Shown here: piece by piece, positions 1 to 3,889 of the stretch | Numbering within the stretch: the stretch's first letter is position 1 | How the letters are laid out: each line of letters begins with the position of its first letter | Source of the DNA: Rhodospirillales bacterium RIFCSPLOWO2_12_FULL_67_15 | GTDB taxonomy: Bacteria; Pseudomonadota; Alphaproteobacteria; Rhodospirillales; 2-12-FULL-67-15 | DNA length: 5,331 bases | Assembly (NCBI GenBank): GCA_001830475.1 | Contig: MIAC01000252.1 | Span: 1 to 5,331, forward strand | Direction: 5' to 3' | Notes under the pieces: generated by a model | Seen by the model: only the letters and a program-made list of their open reading frames with translations | Database searches by the model: none | What the model was told of the DNA's origin: nothing | Translations under genes and position numbers: made by a program

Positions 1-305
1 ATCTCGGCTTCGCGGCGATGTTGATGGCCGGGCTCGACGGCATCCAGAACAAGATCAGCCCCGGCCAGCCCATCGACAAGAACCTCTACGACCTGCCGCC
101 GGAGGAGCTTAAGAACGTGCCGACCGTGTGCGGCTCTTTGCGCGAGGCGCTCGGCTGCCTCGACGCCGACCGCGCCTTCCTCAAGAAAGGCGACGTGTTC
201 TCCGACGATCTCATCGATTCCTACATGGCGCTCAAGTGGGAAGAGGTTTACAAGCTCGAGCACACCCCCCACCCGTTCGAGTTCCAGATGTATTATTCGA
301 GCTGA
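1..305 (+). CDS. glnA: Glutamine synthetase type I, C-terminal fragment
   Basis: This is the 3' end of the gene for glutamine synthetase, the cytoplasmic dodecameric enzyme that makes glutamine from glutamate, ammonia and ATP. The reading frame enters from outside the window (first full codon at base 3), so only about the last 100 of roughly 470 residues are present. The first residues, [18 protein letters not shown], match the conserved late helix of bacterial GSI. The stretch [10 protein letters not shown] carries the tyrosine (codon 87-89) equivalent to Tyr397 of the E. coli enzyme. That residue is adenylylated by GlnE in GSI-beta enzymes, so activity control by the GlnB/GlnE cascade is likely (inference). 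The end, [13 protein letters not shown], corresponds to the family's usual TPHPVEF.(L/M)YYSV terminus, so the C-terminus is intact. A strong terminator follows 30 bases after the stop, and no downstream gene shares the operon. Confidence 0.97.
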   Translation, partial: LGFAAMLMAGLDGIQNKISPGQPIDKNLYDLPPEELKNVPTVCGSLREALGCLDADRAFLKKGDVFSDDLIDSYMALKWEEVYKLEHTPHPFEFQMYYSS

Positions 306-334
306 ACCGACTCAAGACCTTCAAGACGACCCGC

Positions 335-369
335 CGCCCCTTCCGGTTTTGCCGGAAGGGGCGTTTTTG
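335..369 (+). terminator. Intrinsic terminator of glnA
   Basis: A perfect 12-bp stem (335-346 pairing with 352-363, arm CGCCCCTTCCGG) closes a 5-base loop TTTTG and is followed directly by TTTTTG. The stem is very GC-rich and sits 30 bases after the glnA stop codon, as expected for a Rho-independent terminator. It isolates glnA from the genes to the right. Confidence 0.93.
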
Positions 370-398
370 TCGCCTTTGGCAATGGGTTAGGTAGCCTC

Positions 399-427
399 TT
401 GAGAAGTTTCGCCCAAAGTCCTATCCA
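399..427 (+). promoter_or_regulatory. Possible sigma70-type promoter for the 73-aa gene
   Basis: TTGAGA (399-404) and TATCCA (422-427) are separated by 17 bases. The first differs from the -35 consensus at one position and the second is a weak -10. They lie between the glnA terminator and the next start codon, giving a leader of about 60 bases. This is a pattern match only. The remainder of 370-493 shows no gene, and its last stretch before the start codon is A/C-rich. Confidence 0.3.
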
Positions 428-493
428 TTAACAGCGAGGAACTGCGGATTCCCAGGGACGCAGCCCGGCAAAAAATAAAACAACCGAACAACA

Positions 494-715
494 ATGCCCA
501 AGGCAAAAATCCAGATCGGAGATCGCTTCATCACCATCGGCGGCTATCCCACCACCTGGATCGTCGAGCGCGAAATCCACAGCCCGACGGTCACGCCTCA
601 TTTCCAGTTGAGCCAGGAAGGCCAGCCGAGTCGCATCAAGACCCTCTCCGAATCGGTCCTCTTGGACGACAACCAGTACCGCAAGATCCCCAGCGCGTCT
701 TCCGCCGCGGCTTGA
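494..715 (+). CDS. Small conserved-type hypothetical protein, 73 aa, predicted beta-rich
   Basis: The function is not recognised. The 73-residue product begins MPKAKIQIGDRFITIGGYPT and continues with alternating hydrophobic residues (TTWIVEREI, HFQLSQEG, RIKTLSESVLL), suggesting a small all-beta fold. The opening IGDRF..IGG.PTTWIV loosely resembles small SH3-like proteins such as the YodC/DUF2158 type (GD.V.LKSGGP.MTV). This is a resemblance of pattern, not an identification. Codon use is GC-rich at the third position, like the neighbours, and the length and lack of signal peptide fit a cytoplasmic protein. The start is fixed by an in-frame TAA at 476-478; no Shine-Dalgarno sequence is visible, only an A/C-rich leader. 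The gene converges on the next one with a 35-base gap. I recall similar proteins from Rhodospirillales, but this was not checked. Confidence 0.75.
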   Translation: MPKAKIQIGDRFITIGGYPTTWIVEREIHSPTVTPHFQLSQEGQPSRIKTLSESVLLDDNQYRKIPSASSAAA

Positions 716-750
716 ACCGCGCCCCCATACAGCTTAAAAAATAAATAATA

Positions 751-1098
751 TCAATGGTCTGAGTGGTCGGCTCGGATTCCGCCGAGGCCCGTGTCGTACA
801 CGAGCCCTTGGGCCGTGAGCGTGATCGCCGCGTGGGGAAAGCTTCCGCGCACCAAGCCTTTGCGCTCGAGGGCCGCCCACACCGCCGGATTGGTAAAACC
901 GCTCGCATCGCGCGCCGATATCACCAGTTCGCCGACGTGGACGTGATCGCCGTGAGCGTGCGGAAGATGGGTGATCGTCGCTTCGCCGCTTTGGGGGTCG
1001 CGGGTCGACGTCGCGGGATGCCGCGCCAGTTCCTGCAACAGGGCGAGTGTGCGGAGTTGCAGCGGATTCAACTTGAGCGGATTATTTTTCGCCGGCAT
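751..1098 (-). CDS. Conserved-type hypothetical protein, 115 aa, His-rich loop in a winged-helix-like fold
   Basis: There is no named family that I can assign with certainty. The protein opens with a basic helix-forming segment, MPAKNNPLKLNPLQLRTLAL, running to about residue 27. A loop follows, with a dense histidine cluster in THLPHAHGDHVHVG: H44, H47, H49, H52 and H54. The second half, PAVWAALERKGLV (about 71-83) then AITLTAQGLVYDTG (about 91-104), has the helix-plus-wing pattern seen in winged-helix proteins, where a 'W.aLerKGLv ... i.LT..G' signature is common. A small DNA-binding or metal-responsive protein is therefore possible, but this is inference. The start ATG is supported by a good ribosome site GAAGG (1105-1109, minus strand) six bases upstream. 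It stands alone, convergent with the 73-aa gene. Similar proteins occur, in my recollection, in Azospirillum-like genomes. Confidence 0.88.
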   Translation of the reverse strand: MPAKNNPLKLNPLQLRTLALLQELARHPATSTRDPQSGEATITHLPHAHGDHVHVGELVISARDASGFTNPAVWAALERKGLVRGSFPHAAITLTAQGLVYDTGLGGIRADHSDH

Positions 1099-1160
1099 GA
1101 GAAACCTTCGCAGTGGGTTGAGAACGCCAACGCGGAGCGCAAATCATTCGCAACGCGATG

Positions 1161-1177
1161 GGCGCATCATGTGCGCC
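1161..1177. promoter_or_regulatory. Perfect dyad, candidate operator over the -10 of the 115-aa gene
   Basis: GGCGCA (1161-1166) and TGCGCC (1172-1177) are perfect inverted repeats around a 5-base centre TCATG. The dyad covers the proposed -10 box of the minus-strand promoter, a classical position for a repressor site. It could equally be a chance GC-rich palindrome. If the 115-aa product is a winged-helix regulator, autoregulation would be natural, but nothing in the sequence proves this. Confidence 0.35.
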
Positions 1178-1194
1178 AATGCCACGGCGATCAA
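1166..1194 (-). promoter_or_regulatory. Candidate promoter for the 115-aa gene
   Basis: On the minus strand TTGATC (1189-1194) and CATGAT (1166-1171) are separated by exactly 17 bases. Each matches the sigma70 hexamers at four of six positions. The predicted start of transcription would fall about 60 bases before the ATG at 1098. A perfect dyad overlaps the -10 element (see the separate entry), which strengthens the case for a regulated promoter. No experimental support is available. Confidence 0.4.
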
Positions 1195-1238
1195 GGGCTG
1201 GCGGGGATTTTTCCCGATATGGGCTCGCGACTTGTGCT

Positions 1239-1267
1239 TTGTCCGCGGCCTTGGTCCGTGCTAAATT
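1239..1267 (+). promoter_or_regulatory. Candidate promoter giving a leaderless message for the 62-aa ORF
   Basis: TTGTCC (1239-1244) and TAAATT (1262-1267) are separated by 17 bases. Transcription starting seven bases after the -10 would begin at the A of the ATG at 1274, so the message would have no 5' leader. This agrees with the absence of any Shine-Dalgarno sequence before that ATG. The bases just upstream, CTAAATTAAATCC, form a local A/T-rich island in GC-rich surroundings. Confidence 0.42.
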
Positions 1268-1273
1268 AAATCC

Positions 1274-1462
1274 ATGAACGCGCCTTCCACACATGCCTTT
1301 CCCTCCTTCCCTGCCGCGCCTGCTCTGGCGGCGGGATTGGCTGCGGGCGCGTTCGGGCTGGTTGCCTTCTCACCGCTCGGAAATCTGCTCGCCTCGACCT
1401 TCGCCGAAGGCTGGCTCGCGGTCTACATGGACGCCCAGGCTTTCCGCCTCTTCTGCCTGTAA
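1274..1462 (+). CDS. Putative small membrane-type protein, 62 aa
   Basis: This is a short ORF without a recognised family. The product starts MNAPSTHAFPSFP, followed by an Ala/Gly/Leu-rich hydrophobic run from about residue 14 to 40 (AAPALAAGLAAGAFGLVAF and onward) with no charged residue. A short tail follows (about 43-62) and ends AFRLFCL. The profile fits a single transmembrane segment or an uncleaved signal anchor. Most codons end in G or C, which supports coding in this GC-rich DNA. The upstream promoter-like pair would place the transcription start on the ATG itself. It sits divergently from the 115-aa gene, 175 bases away. The possibility that this is a chance ORF remains real because it is short and has no ribosome site. 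Confidence 0.45.
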   Translation: MNAPSTHAFPSFPAAPALAAGLAAGAFGLVAFSPLGNLLASTFAEGWLAVYMDAQAFRLFCL

Positions 1463-1550
1463 ACAGGGCCTGAGCTTCTGCGACTCGCGCAAAGCGTCTG
1501 CAATCGCTGTAAATTTAATTGTGGACAATCCACGGAAATTACCTCTCCGA
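1463..1550. other. Intergenic stretch with overlapping dyads upstream of the CheR-like gene
   Basis: No gene is seen here. The stretch turns A/T-rich at 1510-1529 and contains two mutually overlapping perfect inverted repeats. ATTGT-GG-ACAAT is at 1518-1529 and GTGGA-CAA-TCCAC at 1521-1533. They could be an operator, or two alternative hairpins in a transcript. TAAATT at 1510-1515 could serve as a -10 box, but no convincing -35 hexamer lies 16-18 bases upstream (GCGCAA at 1487-1492). Confidence 0.35.
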
Positions 1551-1621
1551 TCCCTGAAAATTCATCATCCCATAACAAGTTCGTCACCGAACACTTGCTA
1601 TTGAGGCGCGGCGGATCTCGC
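1551..1621 (+). repeat. 71-bp direct repeat, copy 1, leader of the CheR-like gene
   Basis: This segment matches 3812-3882 at 60 of 71 positions with no gaps. The longest identical block is ACACTTGCTATTGAGGC (1591-1607). All 11 differences are transitions. The copy ends 12 bases before the start codon of the CheR-like gene, so it is placed as a leader or promoter-proximal element. It holds a hairpin GTTCG-TCAC-CGAAC (1579-1592). This can be extended by CAA (1576-1578) with TTG (1595-1597), across a 2-base bulge, and by ATA (1572-1574) with TAT (1599-1601), across a mismatch. TTGAGG within it is Shine-Dalgarno-like but too far from the ATG to be the ribosome site. Confidence 0.85.
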
Positions 1622-1633
1622 CGGGGTAAACGC

Positions 1634-2515
1634 ATGGCCCACGTCCAGTCCGATGCGTTCCTGAAATGGGCGTTGCCGCGCATGGGTCTTGCTTGGCCGG
1701 GCTTCCGCCGGGTGCGCCGTCAGGTCGTTAAGCGCATCGGCCGGCGCCTCGCCGAACTCCATCTTCCCGGCATGGACGCCTACCGGAGCTTTCTCGAATC
1801 GCACTCGGCGGAATGGGAGACGCTCGACTCTTTTTGCCGCATCACGATCTCGCGTTTTTTCCGCGACGCCGCCGCGTTCGATTTGCTTGCGCGCGAGATT
1901 CTGCCCCGCTTGGCCGAAGTAGCGATCGCGCGCGGACAAAAATTTCTCCGGGCGTGGAGTGCGGGCTGCGCCTCCGGCGAAGAGCCTTACAGCCTCAATC
2001 TGCTCTGGAAGTCCACGCTCGCGCCGCGCTTTCCGAAACTCGCGCTCGCGATCGTCGCGACCGACGCCGACGAGCGGGTTTTGGCGCGCGCCCACACCGC
2101 GTGCTATCCGGCCGCCAGCCTCCGAGAGTTGCCCGCCGGCTGGCGCAACGCGGCCTTCCGATGCGACGGGCGTTTGTTCTGCTTGAAGCCGGAATTCCGC
2201 GAAGGCGTGGAGTTTTTTGCCCAGGACCTGCGCCGTGAGGCGCCGATCGGGCCCTTCGATCTCGTGCTCTGCCGCAATCTCGCCTTCACCTACTTCGACG
2301 CCGCCGGCCAGGCGCAAGTCCTGGATCGAATCGGGGCGGTGCTGTCCGAAGGCGGCGCGCTCGCGATCGGCCGCAAGGAACGGCTTCCCGGCGGAGCGAA
2401 GGGATTCGCGCCGTGGATCGCGGAGCGCGGGGTTTACCGCAAGGCCGCCGTCTCGTCCGTGCCGGCGAACGCCGCTTCGGCCTCGCGGCGAATGTCCTCG
2501 GCGCGGCCCGTGTAG
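1634..2515 (+). CDS. Stand-alone CheR-like SAM-dependent methyltransferase, 293 aa
   Basis: CheR enzymes transfer a methyl group from S-adenosylmethionine to glutamates of chemoreceptors. Residues about 24-80 resemble the CheR N-terminal helical domain (FRRVRRQVVKRIGRRLAEL, then DAYRSFLESHSAEWETL) and end in the signature ITISRFFRD (70-78). The catalytic domain follows: SAM motif I WSAGCASGEEPYS (108-120), the acidic strand ATDADERVLARA (142-153), and FDLVLCRNLAFTYFD (208-222). The usual late motif G(H)SE appears as IGRKERLP (245-252). The start at 1634 is preferred because GGGGT (1623-1627) lies about seven bases upstream. An in-frame TTG at 1595 would translate the repeat and is less likely. 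No MCP, CheB, CheA or CheW gene is nearby, so the substrate is unknown and may not be a chemoreceptor. The last ~25 residues (from about 270) look unconserved and are antisense to the end of the next gene. Confidence 0.92.
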   Translation: MAHVQSDAFLKWALPRMGLAWPGFRRVRRQVVKRIGRRLAELHLPGMDAYRSFLESHSAEWETLDSFCRITISRFFRDAAAFDLLAREILPRLAEVAIARGQKFLRAWSAGCASGEEPYSLNLLWKSTLAPRFPKLALAIVATDADERVLARAHTACYPAASLRELPAGWRNAAFRCDGRLFCLKPEFREGVEFFAQDLRREAPIGPFDLVLCRNLAFTYFDAAGQAQVLDRIGAVLSEGGALAIGRKERLPGGAKGFAPWIAERGVYRKAAVSSVPANAASASRRMSSARPV

Positions 2516-3465
2516 CGAGGCGAGAAATGGAACGGCACCATGCGCTTCGTCCTTGCGCGCCTTGCGATCAGGCCAGCTTGACGCGCGGTTAGGTGGCACT
2601 TCTTCGCCGCTGCTTCCGCGTCCTCGTGAAGGAACGGGGTTTCGATGAAGAGGATGTCCGCTTCGCTCGCGAGCGCAGCGATCCTAGCCGCGTTGTCTTC
2701 GTGATAGACGACGTCGGTGACGTAGGCGACCTTCTGTCCGGACACGATCTCGAGCACCGTGCGCTTCAGCTCGCCCAGCGATCGCTCGACCGTGTGTGTC
2801 TCTTCGTCTCCGCGCGCGGCCGCCCGGATCGGCGTTTCGTCCGGCGCATCGGCGAGCACGGCTTTCTTGAGCTTGCGCAGCCACGGCCCCACGGCGAGGC
2901 CTTCTTCCGCCAACCGGTTCTTCCACACGTTGACGTGACGTTCTTCCTCGAAAGCGAAAGCGAGACAGGGGATTTCGTGATCGAGGGTCGCGGCGCGCAC
3001 GCGAAAGCCCTCGGCTCTCGCGATCGTGTCCTCCTCGCGCGCGGCCGGCGTCAGGGGCTCGCGACCGAATGACTCTTTCGACTGGAAGGAGGCGCGTGCG
3101 GAAGGCCCGGCGGGGCCAATCTCGCTCACGTCGAGCACGAGGTTCTCGCCGTAGCTCCGGATGCGGTTCCAGGTGTAGGCGCGAAGCTTGTGTTCGAGCC
3201 GATCGATGAAGCCCGAGGGACCGTAGAGATAAAGCCGCAGGTTCCGGCCGAGCAAGACGCGCAACAACGCGTCGAATCCGGCGAAATGATCCATGTGGGC
3301 GTGGCTGACGAAGACGTGGCCGAGGCGCAGCAGCTTGCGCGGGCTCAAATTCGCAATATCGCCGAGATCGAACAGCACGGCGCGTTTCTCGAACATGAAC
3401 TCGCCGTAGACGCCGGGATCGCCGAACGGGTCGTTGACAAGCTGCCATTGCACGATCGGCCGCAT
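2434..3465 (-). CDS. RNase Z-like metallo-beta-lactamase-fold hydrolase, 343 aa
   Basis: This is a zinc-dependent MBL-fold protein of the RNase Z/ElaC type; canonical members cut the 3' trailer from pre-tRNA in the cytoplasm. The metal motif is FVSHAHMDHFAGFD with H55, H57, D59 and H60. Further candidate ligands are H163 in LDHEIPC, D251 in VAYVTDV and H313 in VPFHFSPRYTG. The stretch KKCHLTARQAGLIARRA followed by HFSPRY is typical of the RNase Z C-terminus. The N-terminal half diverges: the usual GEGTQ segment is replaced by LFDLGDIANLSPRKLL. Residues 117-150 form a charged, variable insert. The specificity could thus be tRNA processing or another ester, and no gene symbol is given. The ATG at 3465 has GAAGG 11 bases upstream (3477-3481, minus strand), slightly long but usable. 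The 3' end overlaps the CheR-like gene tail-to-tail by 82 bases. The family-like C-terminus indicates that this end is genuine. Confidence 0.92.
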   Translation of the reverse strand: MRPIVQWQLVNDPFGDPGVYGEFMFEKRAVLFDLGDIANLSPRKLLRLGHVFVSHAHMDHFAGFDALLRVLLGRNLRLYLYGPSGFIDRLEHKLRAYTWNRIRSYGENLVLDVSEIGPAGPSARASFQSKESFGREPLTPAAREEDTIARAEGFRVRAATLDHEIPCLAFAFEEERHVNVWKNRLAEEGLAVGPWLRKLKKAVLADAPDETPIRAAARGDEETHTVERSLGELKRTVLEIVSGQKVAYVTDVVYHEDNAARIAALASEADILFIETPFLHEDAEAAAKKCHLTARQAGLIARRARTKRMVPFHFSPRYTGRAEDIRREAEAAFAGTDETAALR

Positions 3466-3500
3466 GGAACCTAGGACCTTCTGGCGCGGATTCGGATTAA

Positions 3501-3553
3501 GCCCATGCCCGTATGGGCGGGATTCCTCTACCCTAAACCTCCCCCGCAGGGGG
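3501..3553. promoter_or_regulatory. Two hairpins in the leader region of the RNase Z-like gene
   Basis: GCCCAT (3501-3506) and ATGGGC (3513-3518) form a perfect 6-bp inverted repeat around GCCCGT. CCCCC (3541-3545) and GGGGG (3549-3553) form a second stem around GCA. Both lie 36-88 bases upstream of the ATG at 3465, so they would be in its 5' leader or promoter. The C/G-run hairpin resembles extragenic palindromic elements found in many alphaproteobacterial genomes. A regulatory role is unproven. The rest of 3466-3758 shows no gene and no convincing promoter for the minus strand. Confidence 0.4.
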
Positions 3554-3758
3554 AAAGGAAAAGCTATCGCACTTCCTCATCTCCCCTTCCACATACAAGA
3601 GCTGGGGTACGGCCAGATTGGTCGTGGGCGAAATTAAGAATTAACGCCAACCCCGCGGAGTGGTGCATCGATTGTCGCCATGCCATATTAATCACATGCT
3701 CGACCAATGACTTAAATCGTCCTGTGGTCCCGTACCGACGAATTCTTTGGACTTGACC

Positions 3759-3795
3759 TTGCGCATGGCGCAACCGCATTCGCTGGGGATATAAT
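3759..3795 (+). promoter_or_regulatory. Promoter with perfect TATAAT and dyad operator upstream of the large unknown gene
   Basis: TATAAT at 3790-3795 is a consensus -10 box. The -35 position carries no recognisable hexamer. It is instead occupied by a perfect 15-base dyad, TTGCGC-ATG-GCGCAA (3759-3773). A good -10 with a poor -35 overlapped by a dyad is the usual layout of an activator-dependent promoter, though a repressor is possible. Transcription would begin near 3802, just before the 71-bp repeat, putting the whole repeat in the RNA leader. TTGACC at 3753-3758 is 31 bases from the TATAAT and too far to act as its -35. Confidence 0.5.
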
Positions 3796-3811
3796 TACAA
3801 ACTTCAATCAT

Positions 3812-3882
3812 TCCCTGAAGATTCATCGTTTTATAACAAATCCGTCGCCGGACACTTGCTATTGAGGCATGGCGGATCTCGC
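3812..3882 (+). repeat. 71-bp direct repeat, copy 2, leader of the large unknown gene
   Basis: This is the second copy of the element at 1551-1621, in the same orientation and at the same place relative to a start codon (it ends seven bases before the ATG at 3890). Its hairpin is TCCG-TCGC-CGGA (3842-3853). Compared with copy 1, a T-A pair is replaced by a C-G pair, so pairing is kept. The outer pairs CAA/TTG and ATA/TAT are also retained. An ATG at 3869, inside this copy, is absent from copy 1 (GCG) and is only one base from the GAGG, so it is an unlikely start. Confidence 0.85.
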
Positions 3883-3889
3883 GCAGAGC

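Noticed and set aside
706..721. CGCGG-CTTGAA-CCGCG hairpin at the end of the 73-aa gene as a terminator
   Set aside because: The stem is only 5 bp and overlaps the stop codon. No T-run follows on the plus strand; the A/T-rich stretch at 735-750 is 14 bases away and broken.
1553..1573. Heat-shock (sigma32) type promoter inside the repeat (CCTGAAAA ... CCCAT)
   Set aside because: The gap between the two parts is about eight bases, too short for sigma32, and copy 2 has TTTTAT in place of the CCCAT.
1595..1633. TTG at 1595 as the start of the CheR-like gene
   Set aside because: It would translate the repeat into an Arg/Gly-rich extension (LLRRGGSRRGKR) unlike CheR N-termini. The ATG at 1634 has a better-spaced GGGGT.
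1598..2599. Minus-strand open frame of 333 codons, longer than the CheR-like gene it overlaps
   Set aside because: Its product is Arg/Ala-rich without motifs, while the plus strand carries clear CheR signatures. Long antisense frames are common in GC-rich coding DNA.
3505..3756. Short frames on both strands between the RNase Z-like gene and the large gene
   Set aside because: They span hairpins and A/T-rich non-coding sequence, lack ribosome sites, and contradict one another; composition does not match coding neighbours.
3869..3889. ATG at 3869 as the start of the large gene
   Set aside because: GAGG is only one base upstream, the codon is not present in repeat copy 1, and the repeat appears to be a non-coding leader in both places. 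It is still possible, as the codons are in frame.
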